From positions 153,013,592-153,077,591 of the forward strand of contig NC_134832.1 in NCBI RefSeq assembly GCF_004210375.1: 64,000 nucleotides of DNA. Direction: 5' to 3'. Positions 1-14,165 of this stretch are shown one piece after another. The position numbers were made by a program, and so were the translations under genes. The notes beneath the pieces are model-generated. The model made no database searches, was not told where the DNA came from, and saw only the letters and a list, made by a program, of their open reading frames with translations. How positions within the stretch are numbered: the stretch's first letter is position 1; each line of letters begins with the position of its first letter. This DNA is from Tachypleus tridentatus. Lineage: Eukaryota > Arthropoda > Merostomata > Xiphosura > Limulidae.

Positions 1-2906
1 ATGCACATTTTTGGCAGGTCAGATCTTGCTTGGAGATGGTCCAGCAGAGTAAATATTTATATTTTCCAGCTGATTTCCCTCTTTCTGCTGTGGACTGGAT
101 GACAAATGCAGCTGGTGCCAGATTTTGGACTGGTGATACACCCTAGCTTTGCTTTGCAATCTCTCTTCCTGCTCTCTGCTGGATATTGGCTTCCAGCAGA
201 AGTGGTGGTGGTTGTAGCTGGATGAAGTATATTTTCCAGTTTGTATATAGCCAGATATGATTTTTCTATCATGGGCTGGAAGAACTATATACCCTTTGTC
301 ATTAAGTTTTAGACCACACATGTCTTCCTGCCGCTTTTCATCTTATTACTGTCTGTTGGGTTGAAAATACATGCAAGTGATGAAGTATTTTGGTACAGAA
401 ACTTGTATTCCCTACTAATCCTTGTTTCAAGATGAAGAGGTAAGATGTTCCTATATCTACTGTAGATCTGATATACTATTCTAGATGGTCCTTGATGATG
501 GATGAGGTCAAGCTACCCTTATGGTCTGTCACATTCTAGCTGTTAAGACACCCTGGAGTCCTATTTCTTTAGTCATTCATATTCTGGGATTCATCCACAT
601 TTCTGCCTTTTATAGTAACAACACTGTCATAAGTACCTGATGTAGTGCAGTCTTTCATTGAGGTGTGATGTTTCCTCCTTTGATTTCATTCCTGGTCTCT
701 ATTTGGGTACTTCCTAATAGGTGATTATATTAGTTTATCAGCCTTTCACTAGTTCATTGTGGAAATCTAGGTATTTTGTCAACAGAGATAAAATATCACA
801 TTGGAAGTGAGCATTTTCCTACACAAAAATTTTATTCCTATAGGTACTTACCTCTTCTTACATTTCCCACCCAGCCTTTACACTTCTGTTGATATATGCT
901 TTAAGTATTCTAACTAATAGCAATGTGATTAATGAGTGCAACTGTGAAAATGGCACTGGTTATGATAGAAGTGGTGTTGTGTTCCTTTTGGTGGAGAGCT
1001 GCTGCATGTGGATGTACAGAAATGTAGGCTAGTATTGTGCAGTGAAAATCTGTGCTGATAGAGGGCAGTGTTAGTCAAATAAACCTATTTTGTGAGAGGA
1101 GGTAAGTATTTATTGGAAATATAATTTCAGTGCAGGAAAATGTTAACTTTATGTAGATATAATCATTTAAAAATTTCACTAGATTAAATGACTTGTTTAA
1201 TGTTCTCCTGTTATATGTTTATTATAATTGCAGAATTAGACAGTGATGGAACATTTTCTGTTTTTTCATTGGTACTGTTGCATAATTGTTCATTATAATA
1301 TTAATGTTTCTTAAGTATAAGATCTGTCTTGTGATAAAAGTTTTAAATTTTTGAACAAACCAATCTATTGTGTCGACACTGGAATGCTCCATGTAGTTCT
1401 CATTGATTGCTCTTTAACCATGTTTATAGATGTATAATAAAAGAGATTTGAATTTTTCATTTTATATGTATATGCTTGAAATTATTCTATTTTGGTAGCT
1501 AAAATTTCAGAATACTTTCTGGAAAAAAATTCTTAAAAATGACATAATTTGCAGAGTTTCTTTTGTTTAATCATTCATACTGGTGCTTTGTTTCTTTGTT
1601 GCAGTGCTTATTATAATAAAATTTGATAGAAAATGAGTGAATTTGTTCATTATTACTGGTTTAGACTAGGAAGCTTTGGTCTAAGTTCCTTGTTTCTCAC
1701 CTGCCTCTAATCCTGCTTCATAGGTCATACTCTCATTTTTCTGGAGTGGGTTGAATTTTAACTTGGAATTGCCCTCAAGTTCACAACTTGAACATTAAAA
1801 TTAACTTCAGGTTGATGCAGGAAACTGACAAACAGGGAAAACTCATGTACAAAATTAGTTTTATTCCCCCAGAGAACTTCTGAGGAGCAGGAAACATGTA
1901 AATCATTATTTCTTTGTCATGTTGATATGCAGTACAGATTTTGTTTTTAATAAGACTTAAGTTCAAAAATACAACTCTGCCACTTTATATGCTACTTATA
2001 AATCCAGCCTGACAAGTCCCTCTCTATCATTTCATATTCATGATTTCAAAGTGTTACTTTTTGGGATTTATCAGTCACTTCTAAAAAAATTATTTCATTA
2101 GAGCAAAACTAATGTATTAAGCATGAAATAACTACAGAAAAACAACTGAAAGTTTAAATTAATTTTAAATAGTAAATTAAATGTTCTTAGAAACTCAGAA
2201 TTCCACCAAAAGGACTTATCTTCAGCCCAGAATGTTCATTTTCTTTCTATCACCTGTTGTGACATCCATTAGCAGAGTAAACATTTGGAATCATTCCTTG
2301 TGAAAAGTAATTCTTCACAATGTTTGCCTTCAAAGTATAAGAGCTATGGTTGTATTATTCATGATATGTCTAAATTAAAAACTTAAAAATTGTTTATCTT
2401 AATTTACACAGAAGTGCATAAAAAAAACTTTCCTTTAGTTTGGTCATTTATTAATGAACTTAAAGCCATGTGAATTAGCCATATTGATTTATAACTATAA
2501 GTACATCAAACTGATATAGGAAAAGAAGGAACAGAAAACATAAATTTTGGACTGCATTGTGTTTTTGTTTGTTCATAATACATACATAGATGGGAAAATT
2601 TCATACTGGGTATTTGAAATTCATACTGCATAAATATTGGAGTGAAAAACTAGTCTTAACACACTAATTTAGTGTCAAAATGTGTATTAGACTACCTAAA
2701 CAAATTTATAGTGTGAGATTTCTTGTAGGTAGTGGTACTATGTTGTATTCTGAAGTTAAAATAAAATGTTTGTTTTTTTTTACTTACAAAAAGTTCACAC
2801 AGTATTTTAATTTTATTGTTATTTGAAAACAAGAAAAGAAAGAATTGATAAAACTAAAAGAGGTGCTCTGTGAGTTGAAATATACATGTATTTGTATGTT
2901 TAACAG
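1..2906. other. Sequence upstream of first recognised E93 exon
   Basis: Apart from the inverted repeat at 812-1142 I see no coding exon here. The short reading frames near 19-321 have no recognisable family signature. The E93 initiator exon could lie in this stretch as a very short exon, but nothing shows it; it is more likely left of the window because first introns of this gene are usually long. Confidence 0.4.
812..1142. repeat. Inverted repeat, DIRS-terminus-like
   Basis: The arm at 812-858 (starting cattttcctacac, ending acttacctcttct) is the reverse complement, with some mismatches, of 1096-1142 (agaggaggtaagta to caggaaaatg). The arms are about 47 bp, separated by about 240 bp. The right arm shares the order GGAGGTAAGTAT then AGGAAAATG with sequence just past the right terminal repeat of the DIRS element at 26258-26278. 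I therefore infer a non-autonomous or truncated DIRS-type terminus. The inverted repeat itself is directly visible; its family is inferred. Confidence 0.55.
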
Positions 2907-2975
2907 GGCTGGAAAGGATTGCTGAAGAGTTTGTTGGACATGATAAGTGGAAAAATATTGTAACTCCATTTTTAG
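2907..2975 (+). CDS. E93: E93 coding exon a (N-terminal LERIAEE block)
   Basis: The acceptor tttaacag precedes 2907 and the donor gtaagat follows 2975. After two bases completing a split codon the exon reads LERIAEEFVGHDKWKNIVTP and two more residues, ending with one base of the next codon. This resembles the MERVAEELMGRRKWK-type N-terminus of insect E93 proteins, which supports it strongly despite its 69-nt length. The leftover base pairs with the next exon to make Glu. The upstream exon carrying the first codon was not found. Confidence 0.85.
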
Positions 2976-4961
2976 GTAAGATACAAATTTTTTCTCTTTT
3001 GGTAGAAGTTATGGTTATATAATGTTACAATAATATCATTTGTGTGAAAGATATATCTGACATTTATAATGTTGCAAGTTTATTGATTGTCTTGTGGAAT
3101 ATTGTTATCTTCAAAAGACAGTATAGAATATTTATTAGATATATTCTGAAGGAAACTATAATTTTTTATTTTTTAGCCTTCAGGATATGAAAATTAAAAT
3201 GTAACATTACGTTGTCAAACTAAAGCAGGATTTTCAAGTGTAAATTTTTTATTACATATATATTATAGACTCATGTTGTATGTATGTACTGAAATTATTA
3301 GGTTTTAACTACAAAAAGGGATTGAATCTTCAGCCTTCCACTTACTGTGTGCTGTGTCGTATGATCCAAATCCCACGGAATTATGTGGATCACTAATTCT
3401 GTGTATAAGTTTTAAATAGGTATATCCCTTAAATAGTTCTGTTGTTATATTATGTAGTTGTACATGAATGAAACAAAAACTTGGTAAGCAGAATGTGGAG
3501 TTGTTGTGTTTAGATTTCAAGTATAAACATGTCATAAACATGTAATGACTACCAATTAATCATATTTTTTTGTGTAAACACATAGAGGTTTTTGTTGATG
3601 GAACTCTTTATTAGTAAACATTATCAACTAGTTACAAGATATTGAATTTTTGAAATTTGGGTATCCAAAACTGTAAAGATAAGCTGTTGTGTTTTTTTCT
3701 TCTAAATTTCATGTGTGCATGTATTTATATTACGTCTGTATATTTTGTGAAACCTTGTAATTATTTTCTTTTGTGCAGTGTTTTAGCTGTAAAGCACTGA
3801 AAATGAATAGTTGTGGCAATGAATATTAACAGTAACTACCATAGATTATATAGTCAGTAAGCTTATACTTTAGATACAAAGCATGCTTTAAATTTTAGCC
3901 TAATTGTTAATTTTTAGGCTTCTGTTGCAATTTGTGTTGAGATGTAATAGTGTTATGTTGTGTATAAACCATGTTAAATATCTTTCATTTTTGCACTCAT
4001 ATAAATATAAAAGTGCAACTTTACAATTAGCCAATAGGAATCTTGGGTTTTTGTGTAAGCTAGCATGTGTGCAAGCACGGATTGTGTATTTAAAAGAACT
4101 ATGTATATCAGTCACACAAACTAAAAACCAGTATTGATATCCTCTTAGTATTTGTTTTACAACATTAATACAGTTCATTTGCTCTAGCATTCTATGCCAT
4201 TTATGCTTGTATTAACATTTTGTTCTCTGAAACTGTATTTCAGAAATGTCACTAATACCTCTGCATTATGAACTATTTCCTTACAAGCACCTGCATGTAT
4301 TGTGTTAACCTACAGTGTAACTGTTATGATGCTATAGCCCTCCACAAACAGGAAAGCAACACAATACCAGTGACAGTAATCTCCGTGAACACAAATAGAC
4401 ATTCATAGGTTCATTTTTTCCTCAGTTAAGACATATTTTCTGTGTCTTTAGAGTTTGCTCTCACTTTTGTGTATTTAATGTTTTGTTATCTTTGTCCATG
4501 GTAAATTTTCATTATACTCACTTGATTGCGATCCAAGTTTTTATATTTGTCTTTTTTTTTTGCTTTTTCTATTTAAGTGTGTATATATAAAATTGGAAAA
4601 TGAACAGATTCACTCATAGGTTGCTGATTTACTCTAAATTCTCAAGTGTACATTATTTCTATGCCCTGGGGCACAAATGGTCATATTCAGAAATCTTCTA
4701 CTCCTGTATAAACCACAACTGGAAGGACATTATTAGTTTATTATGTTGCTGGTGTTATTCACCAGTTTGTTGATTCCATTCTGCCTGCTTCTTCTCTAGT
4801 TCAAGTCCCTTTTTGTTATTTTTCATTGCCTTCTGTGAAACTTGTGGAAGATTTTGATTGTTTTCTACCTTCAGTCTTTGCTTCTGGTTCTACTCTTAAT
4901 TAGAAACATTCCTCCTCATCCTTTGTTTGATACACTGTTTGATTAGATGTTTTGCTCTTCC

Positions 4962-5080
4962 AGTGGTACAGCAGTATGTCTGTGGACTTACACCACTAGA
5001 AACCAGGTTTCAATACTCATGGTGAGCAGAGAACACACAGCCCATTATGTAGCTTTGTGCTTAATTTCAAACAATCAGTC
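4962..5080 (+). mobile_element. tRNA-derived SINE, type 2 (diverged)
   Basis: The sequence has the order gtggtacagcagtatgtc, ggacttacaccactagaaacc, aggtttcaatac, then cagcccattatgtagctttg and an A-rich tail. The same order recurs at 57711-57825 and, reversed, at 63000-63115. The aggtttcaatac segment sits where a tRNA B box would be. This is the most diverged copy that still keeps both halves. The tRNA derivation is inferred from the A/B-box layout. Confidence 0.75.
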
Positions 5081-5084
5081 AGTA

Positions 5085-8000
5085 ATCAGATGTGTTGTAT
5101 TCTGTGTCTTTTCATCATTGAATTATCTTGACTTTTTTTTGTTACTTCTTGATCCTCCATCTGCTGACTTCCTTCCCTTATCTCCTCCCTATCAGATACT
5201 CATATCCATGCTGAAACTTTTCTGTTTTAGCTTCTCTTGGTCAAATGCTTTTATTCTCTTCATGACACCTTCTCTGTGGCCTCTAGTTGTGACCTGTATA
5301 TCTTGAACCCCAGTTTGTTGAGACTGTTCTTTTTTTCTTTCTTTCTTTCCACTTCTTCCTCCTCTGTATCTCTTCCCTTCACATCTTCACCAAACCTTTC
5401 CATTGTGACCTCTATTTTATGACTTATATTTTGACTGGTTTTCTTTGTTTTTTGGGATCTTCTTAGTTAGAATGTTTACTTTTTGGGTGTCCACCCTCCC
5501 TTTCTCCTATCTCAGTGATCTTTACACACCAAGTTTTTCAGGGTGTTAGTAAATCTTGGATTCTATGGCTAAGGCTGCTTACCAGTGTTCTTTCTTGTGT
5601 CCTTAAGCTATGGCTACCTCAGTCTGATACCTATTCTCAAGGGTTTTGCTGGGCTAATACCTTTTGTTTTCCTTGTTCAGTCACTTTCATTAACTGTTCC
5701 CTCTTCTGCAGGACAAACTATTATAGCATTTGCTTATGATTCCTGTTTAGAGCAAATTCTAGTCATGTCAGCATTCACCTCTCCAAATTTGCTCACCTGT
5801 GGTATCCTTTTGTCATTGACCCTTGATTTGTGAAAGTCCATTTTAATAATATATCCCAGCATTTATTTTTATACTCTGTCTCTTCTCTCTCCAATCCTCT
5901 GTCTTCAGTGTCTTCAGGATGCAGTGGTATTTTTGTTAACAGTGGAAACTAGAGTACCTGATTGCATTTGACTTTTATTTCTGACCTTTATAATTGACAT
6001 TTGTCCTTCTCTCATGAACTCTGGATGACCAAGGTTGACATTTCTGATGCCTTTCTTCTCGTTCCCACTTGTCCCATATCTTCTCATCCTTTTTTACCAT
6101 AATTGATGAGTATTTTAGTTCCATACTCTTCCCTTTGACCTTTTGTTTTAAACAGAATTGTGCTGTCATTTTCTCAGTGCATACATTTTCTTGGTCTTCA
6201 TATGTATTATTACACAAATTTGGCAATTGCTACCTCCATTACTGTTCAAGTGTTCTCTGGGCTGACTGATCAAACTTTCTAACTCTCTTCACTTTTGATC
6301 TTGTCCGTTTGGGAGATTTCTTCAGTTCATATGCAGGTTGGGCTTAACCCTATTCCTTGTGTTTTCATACCATGGATATCTTGGTGTCATAGACTATGTA
6401 GTCTCCACATCTTCCTGTATGAGAGGTTGTTTTACTTTTGAGGCCTTGCTTCTATTTAAACCCTAGTCCCTATCAATCATGTTTGTGTTTCCTTTAGTGA
6501 GCCTTGGGGAGTCAATCCCTTATTTGCCCTTATGTCTCTCCCTTCCATTCTACAGACTTCTTTGTCATGTCTTAGTTGCTTCAACATAACTTGGGGTACT
6601 CCTCTTTCCCCACAATTGAACTTGTATCTATACATAAATTCCTCTCTTTTTGGTTGGGGAGAGTTCCTAACACCATTGCTCTCTCCAGTGTCTGGTGTCC
6701 AGGGCAGTGATATCTGCACATCAACATTCTGGAAATTACTGCAGATTATTGGGTTTGCCATCTTCTTTTGCTTTTAAATATTTTTGTGATATTTTGCTCA
6801 GACAACTCTGTGACTTGTTTTCTTTGGGTGGTTCAGTAAGAGTGTGATATTTTGAGTTTTTCCTAAGTTGCTTTTCAGCCTGCACCTTACTTGATGGCTG
6901 AAAGGGCTGGGAGCAAATATTCTGTTTTCTCTACATTTACAAACATTTTGGTTCATCTTGGGAGGTTTGTTTCTCAATTACATCAAGGTACAGTTATGCC
7001 ATATCTACCATGGTTGTTGAAATTAGGTGATTTAGCCTACCACTGCCAGGTGTAATGAAAGCATACTGAGACTTAATCAAATATTTTATTTTTCTAACAT
7101 TAAACTGTTGGAACCTTCAGGATCACCAACTTCTTTAATGATGAGCTGAAACCATTGTTATTATAAATATTGATTCAATTGTCAGCATCTACATTCATCT
7201 ATGTTATCTATGGTGTCTTGATTTTTATTGGTTCCTGCAGGGGTTCATACCTCTGACATTAGCCTCTCAGTACATTGGTATGTAGAGTAGATTCTGTCCA
7301 TTTTCAATGGGTTCTGCTGTTTGGTTGGAATATTACCAGTGGTGGCAATGATTATTGTGTACCTTTGGGGTCTGTGGATGCTTGGCTCTGAGAATTTACG
7401 GGCATGTGCTAATGAGAGATCCATGGACATTACAGGTCCTTGAGTCAGGGTTAATCATTCAGTTCAAGTCTTCACCAACATTATCTACTCAATCTATAAA
7501 GTTTGGATGGTCTGAGGTAGTGAGAAAGTCATGCTAATTCTTCCAGGGTTTTATTCCTCTTGGGTGTTGGGTCTTAGATGATTGGTGTCCAGTCATAGAT
7601 CTTTTTTAACTATATCAGTGTCTAGATTCTTCAAGGTTCACAAGTTACTCATTCCTCAATTTGAGGTGGCATATTTACTGGGATTGTGAACATCCAAGTT
7701 TGTTGTTGTCTGCTCCTTTGTATATGTTGCTATAGTAGTGGATTGCTACCATTATTGACATTTGTTTGTACACAAGGGTCAGGTACTGTAGAGCTCAGGG
7801 TTTTTTACCTTTGGACTAGCATTGGCATCACATGGGTTCTGCTGAATCATGCAAGTTTTTTTTCTCGTCACCTCCATTCCCTAGCACTATGCATACACTA
7901 GTTACCTGATCAGTATATTAAGGTTACATTACATGCCCTTTCTCAGTGTTTGTCTGATTTCAGTCTCCATCCAGCTCCTTGCTGTGGAACAGCAAACCTG

Positions 8001-8900
8001 ACTCTTAATCACCTCCTTTTCTACCACTGCACAGATTATTCTTTCTCTTTTGGGAAAGTAAGCATCACTCGCATCCTTTGTGCCTTTGGAGAACAATAGA
8101 TCCTTTTAATTGTTTTTTATGTAATCAAGGGATCATAAATATTGATTCACTGGATTCCCCAGTTTCCTTAGAATCATTCTTTAGTTTCAAGGGGTTGTTA
8201 GTTTTGGACAATGCTGAGATTCATGTTCCTCTGCCACTACCTCATCGAGAATGAGCCGCATATACCAACATTCAGGAATTTGAGGGTCTATGCTTGGGCA
8301 ACAGGTTTTCCCACACAATGTTTTTAGCCCTTCTTGCTCTTCAGAAGGCAATGCCTCACGGTCTGGAATTAAGATGAAAATCATCAGGCTTCACTCTTAC
8401 AATTCTGTGATAATACCTTGTATTTTCTTCTAAGGAAGCACTTAGTCCAGAGGCTCCTTGTTTTTAAACATTGAACCTCTTTCTTAGTATCACTCCTATC
8501 ATATTACCATACTAGCTTAACATGTTTTACAGGAGATGACTGTAGTGGGTTGAACTCACTTCTCTCACACATACCAACCGTAACTCAGTTTTTGTCCTCG
8601 TTCTTTCCCAAGGACTTTCCATCTTCTACAATCATCCTGTATATGGTAGCCTTATCAACTACTGTTCAATACTTGCAAAGAAATAATCTTTGAGTTTCAA
8701 GCACTCTCTGGATTCCTCATATCATTTTTGGTCCTTTGTCCCAAATGCCTGTTCCAGTTACCTAATTAGTATATTAAGGTTACATTACATGCCCTTTCTC
8801 AGCACTTGTTTGTGATTTCAGTCTCATATGCTGTGTATTACCTTTACCTTGAAATTTATCTTTCATTGCTAATGACCTACATATGTTGGTGAGTGAAGTG
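5085..8900 (+). mobile_element. Degenerate DIRS-like retroelement remains
   Basis: This C/T-rich stretch differs in base composition from the intron around it. At 7412-7460 it reads RDPWTLQVLESGLIIQF, matching the DPWxLQVIxxGYxIxF block just upstream of DIRS reverse transcriptase. The same block, decayed, occurs at 23440-23500 in the DIRS element at 22430-26270. A short DLVRLGDFF reading at 6297-6325 resembles the LVRLGAFF stretch at 24100-24125. Many stops and frameshifts are present, so no functional product is expected. Boundaries and the number of fragments are uncertain. Confidence 0.5.
7893..8828 (+). repeat. Dispersed direct repeat, about 65 bp, two copies
   Basis: About 65 bp starting agttacctgatcagtatatt at 7899 recur as cagttacctaattagtatat at about 8756. 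Both continue with aaggttacattacatgccct, and both end near a gatttcagtctc segment. The copies are about 860 bp apart inside the DIRS-like remains and may mark an internal duplication of that element. Confidence 0.7.
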
Positions 8901-9079
8901 GTTTGCACTGATTGTCCATAGGACACTGTTATTGAGTATGCTGATTATTGGATTGGATAAATCTGGGTTGGTTTGCATGTCAAAATATAGGGAACTTGGT
9001 TTAACTATTTGCACTGTTTCCATAGCACTGTTCCTCATGATTCTCCAGTGTGATTTTATTAGTTAAGTGATAAGGTTCA

Positions 9080-9205
9080 TCATGTGGGTTAAGGGCCTAC
9101 CAAGTGTACTTGTAAAACATCTCCTGTCTTAGTGGATGATTAGATACTTTGTGCGAGTTTAAGGGGCTACCAAGTACACTTATAGAAAAGTTCCTGTTTT
9201 AAAGA
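9080..9205 (+). repeat. Imperfect direct repeat, about 74 bp apart
   Basis: The segment gggttaagggcctaccaagt at 9087 recurs as gagtttaaggggctaccaag at about 9157, followed in both by tacactt or tacttgt and then tcctgt-t-tta. It is a short diverged tandem pair with no recognised function. Confidence 0.5.
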
Positions 9206-9752
9206 GTTTTATGTGCATTATATGGGAGCATGGTAACAAAAAGATTTCATTATATTTTGCATGTTATCTCTCAACATACACTCATCCACCTGTTGTATGG
9301 TTTGTTTTATTGCAATGCATAAAAACAACTACTGAGTGATGAAATAGCCTGAACCTTTAGAAGAAGTTTCTACAGATTATGTACCTTCAGCAAATTAGGT
9401 TATTTACTTTTAATGTGGTACTTACGTAAATTCACATCTTTAAAAATTACAAAGATTTCTGATTATTTTAAAAGAAACTATTAAAAGCACATACCCTTGT
9501 TGAAATATTAATTACAAATTTTTCTTGCATTCTTCTTAAATTCTCTCATAAATGTTTTGATTTATAAAACTAAATTTTATCTTTTGTTTTGATATGTAAA
9601 GTTTTAATATGCATATGATCACTGATGTACAGTAAACATATCTTTATATACCATCCCAAATTTATAGACAAGCATTATAAATAAGTATATTTCTAAGTAC
9701 ATATATTTAATAAGTATTCAACCCTTTTTGGATTTGTGTGTGTGTGGAAGGT

Positions 9753-9786
9753 GACGTTTTGAAAGGTAGAATACTTTCAAAATGTC
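9753..9786. repeat. 13-bp stem hairpin
   Basis: gacgttttgaaag (9753-9765) and ctttcaaaatgtc (9774-9786) pair over 13 positions with one G-U, around an 8-nt loop. Nothing around it identifies a gene or RNA family; it may be the end of an unrecognised repeat. Confidence 0.6.
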
Positions 9787-12700
9787 GTCCTCTACACTTG
9801 TCTCCACAACAGTCAATTGCCATCCATTCTACAAAGTTTCATCATGAATACTCTGCCTAAAAAAATCTATCAAAGAAGATTTGATATGGTCGAGTGGAAA
9901 ATGATTTAACTAAGCCTACCTCATCTTGTTCCATGGAAAACAGTTCCTACTGCAGTAAAGCATCATGATTCATAAACAAGTGTAAAGTGTTGAAACAAGC
10001 TTTGAATAAAAGAAATGAAGACTGTAATTGTTCTTGAACATTGTTTTCTAGCAGCATACCACTTTTATAATTTTGTTACACAGTCTCTGTTGAATTAAAA
10101 CCCATGTTGGCCTACACAGATGGTATAAACAGAAAAAGAGCTCTTATTACTGGTTTAAATTATGAATTTATGACTTGTCGAAACTTGTACGTAATCCGTA
10201 CATCGACTATGGCAACTGATGTTCATAAACAGTGATTGATTAAAAATGAACAAAACTATTACAGCTTTCCTTCATGGTAGCCTATGAGTACTGTGTTATG
10301 ATCAGAAAAAGGTCTGAAAGCTCAAAAAGACTAACAGTTGTGTTTGAGGCATGTTGAAGTCATACCAAAACAAACATTTGTGATTTGAGAAATATTTTAT
10401 ATACGAAGTTACATGAACATAAACAATTTTATTGAAGAAATTTAAACTCTGGAGTTTCATTTTTTTCAGTGTATGCAGAAATGTCTATAAGTGTACTTGC
10501 TGTAAGTTTTTTTTATCGAATAGTATATCTTCACTTTTGATATCAGATATAAACGTGGGTATGATAGTCTTCTTCATTTTAATGAAAAACACCTGAGACA
10601 GATAATGGAAGTTTATCAGTTCACAGATTAAATTCCTCTATTTTTATTCATATACTTTAACAAGCCCTAGAATTTCCTGTGTATCCAAACTATTAAAATA
10701 TAATCTACAGACTTTTTTTTACTGAATTAATATTAGAGTAATTTCATTTTATGTTTCATGAGGAACCTACTGACCTGTAATATTTCAGAAATACTACAAC
10801 AGGAAGTTTTATGGTAGACAAGCACTGGTTTTAATAATTACAACATTTTGACCAGTAGCAGCTCTTTCTGATGATTATTTGGGTCAGAACTGTAAAAGTT
10901 CTTGTGGTATTTTGTAAATTAACTTGATAGTGATTTCAAGCTAATTTTTCTTAGATCATTCTAGTTTATTTAGTAAAGTGAAAGAAGAGTAAATCAAATC
11001 TGCTATTGTGATGTAAATGATTGGTATTTGAATATTGTCTAAAATTTAATAAATAATTAAAATAAACATTTCATGTTTATACAATTCTAAAAGCTTAATA
11101 GAAGCCATTGGCAGCTTCCATTAAATTTTTAAGATTGTGTGAATATGAAATGCTGGTTTTAATTATCTTTTTATTTTTATCATATTTAAGTACAACTTTC
11201 AATATGGTTCCTAATACATTTTAATCAGCTATATGTCATAGCCTGATGTTTTAATCTGGGTTTTTATAAAAAACACTTGAGATGTATTTTTTCATTAGGT
11301 CTTAAAGATAAGTATTAATGCAACATTTTATTAAACATCTAATTAGTACGTGTATTATGTAAAAAAATGTGTTAATTTTTTATCCCTTTCCTTACATTTG
11401 GTTATCTCTTTTCATGTGAGGATTAGGACAATGACTATTATAATATTCTAGATCTACAATTTAAAAAAAAAATTTGTACGTTAATATTATACTTTGTGTT
11501 TTATGATGCTGCTACAAATAAATGTTATTGATAGCAGCTTAGTCTGGGGTTTGTTGATTTCTGTGATGTATGTTAATATAACAAGTTCAACATATATTTA
11601 GTTTAAAATTTTCCTCTGTAATTGAGTGCTGGATTCAGTGATTAGAAATATTTAGCTAAATACAAGTTATCACTTGTTAATTGCCCTATGGCAATAACCA
11701 CATGTGGAAGAGAAATACCTGTGACCCAAATTTAGAATATGGTAAATTACTGTATGACTCATTTTTACTGTACAGGTATGTAAAAGGAGAACATTTCCAT
11801 GAACAAAGGTATATTTGGGAAAGTTAGTTTTTACAGTGTTTTAAATGTTGTAAGTAAAACGTATACATAGTGATTGGTTTAAGTGTTTTATTTTGTCAAT
11901 CTGTGTACTAAAGTTTGTTAGTTCTTTAAATTCATCAATTTTTTGTTTTATGTTTCACAAACTTAATGGAAATGTATTGTCATATTTCAACACAACTTGT
12001 GTCAGAATACATGAATACATAGTATTTGAATAAGTGAAAATTGGGGCAGACTGGAATTAACTCTTTAAAAGCAGAAATCACAGCTAAACTATTCAACCAC
12101 TTCACATGGTGTGGTCTCAGCTTTCACTTCATCAGTTATTAGAGATGGACTTTTGAGTTATGCCAAACATCTTGTAGAATATGGAACTTTTTCTAGATCA
12201 GTCTAGAGTTTCAGTGGCCAAGTCTATTAAATGTTTGAAAGAAATTGTTAGGATAACAAGTGTTAAGATTTGTAAGCTGCCCAACTCTCAGATGGCAAAA
12301 GTAAGAATCAGATAGCCCGCATGACCAAAAAGTGACAAGGAAAACTATATTGCTTAAAACAGCAAAATCATAAAGTTAGACATTTTATTATCACTAATGA
12401 CAGCTTCTTCCAGGCATCAGAGTTTGAAACTTTAAGAAATCCATTATTGTAAATATTGATGGTCCAGTATAAAAGTTGGGATAACTACCACTAAGTGCTC
12501 TAAGACAAAGTTGTAGTGTGATATCTCTTATTGTGTGATGATATAAATATTTGGTTTCAAGTTGGTTCATTATCTTCATTTCCATTCAATATATTTTTTT
12601 ATTTTATAAGTTAAAATGAAAACTTTTATTCTGAAACTTTGAATGTTGTAGCTTTGATATATTATTTCACAGGATGTATATTTATTTAATATTCTATCCT

Positions 12701-13691
12701 TGTGTTTGTACAGTGTTTTTAATGCTGCCATGTTTCTGCTTGTATCTTGTAGAGTAAGGTTACCATGTATCAAAAGCAGATAGCAAAAAGAGCATCCTGT
12801 GAACGAAACTCACTGACCCGTTTAGTGATATCAGATTAAGTAAAAACATTTCTGTTTGTCTGCTGTTGAAGGTTATTGGTCTTTGAAACTGGTTTGATCT
12901 AAAACCATTAAGTGTGATTTGTGTGCTAGAAAGAGCTGCGAGTCTTGTTTTAAACAGATAGTACAGTTGATAATAAAACTTATTGTAGTTGAAAATGATC
13001 TTTTTGATTTGTGTACTTCGAAACTTCTTGTAATTAGTGAAGCTGGAAATGATATGTGTTAAGGTTGATTTATATTTAATGAGGATAAATAAAGGCCCAT
13101 TTACTCACAGTTTAGTAAGAAATAGAATCTGTATGTAGCAAGGTAGTTTTTATTAACCAAACATTATTTTGGAGGTCATAGAAACACACATTTGGATTAA
13201 CAGAAGTTTTAGTAATATAGTAAAAAATGTTTCAACAGCTGATTCTTAGTTAATATATTTTAACTCATCTACTGATAAACTTAAAATATTTTCTTACTTG
13301 GTTTTTAATAAATAATTCATGGAAAACCATAGTCTTTCCTTGAAGAAAGTCATGAAATTGTGATTTATAATAGCCTTAGTAAAAAATGAATAAACACAAT
13401 AGCCTTTCTGAAGTTAGAAAATGTTTTTACAAGTTGTAGTTGCAATTCCAAAAAAAATTGATAACTTTAACTGTAAGGGAGACAATTCCAAAAAAAAAAG
13501 TTTCATGTTCTAGGGCTTAAGTCTCAGTACCATTATTGATTATCTGAAAAGCTTGTAGTTTCTTTATGGATACACCATGATTAGTGCTATAAATGGCTAA
13601 GAGGTTTTCAAAATCACAGCCACATTTTTAAAATTATGAACAAGGATTTCAAAAAATGTTAACACGAGTAATGGAATAAGTCACCAAGCAT

Positions 13692-14165
13692 ATCACAGGT
13701 TCGTCTCCCAACACATACCAGTAGTATGAAGTGAAATTGTGTAGATCACAGGTTTGTCTTCCAACACATACCAGTAATATGAAGTGAAATTGTGTAGATC
13801 ACAGGTTCGTCTTCCAACACATACCAGTAGTATGAAGTGAAATTGTGTAGATCACAGGTTCGTCTTCCAACACATACCAGTAGTATGAAGTGAAATTGTG
13901 TACATCACAGGTTTGTCTCCCAACACATACCAGTAGTATGAAGTGAAATTGTGTACATCACAGGTTTGTCTCCCAACACATACCAGTAGTATGAAGTGAA
14001 ATTGTGTAGATCACAGGTTCGTCTTCCAACACATACCAGTAGTATGAAGTGAAATTGTGTAGATCACAGGTTCGTCTTCCAACACATACCAGTAGTATGA
14101 AGTGAAATTGTGTACATCACAGATTTGTCTCTCAACACATACCAGTAGTATGAAGTGAATTTGTG
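13692..14165 (+). repeat. Minisatellite, 53-bp period, about 9 copies
   Basis: The unit begins atcacaggttcgtcttccaa and continues through cacataccagtagtatgaag. Starts at 13692, 13745 and 13798 fix the period at 53 bp. Variants are C/T at ttcgtc/tttgtc and G/C at tagatc/tacatc, and they recur in a patchy order. The array is intronic. Confidence 0.92.
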
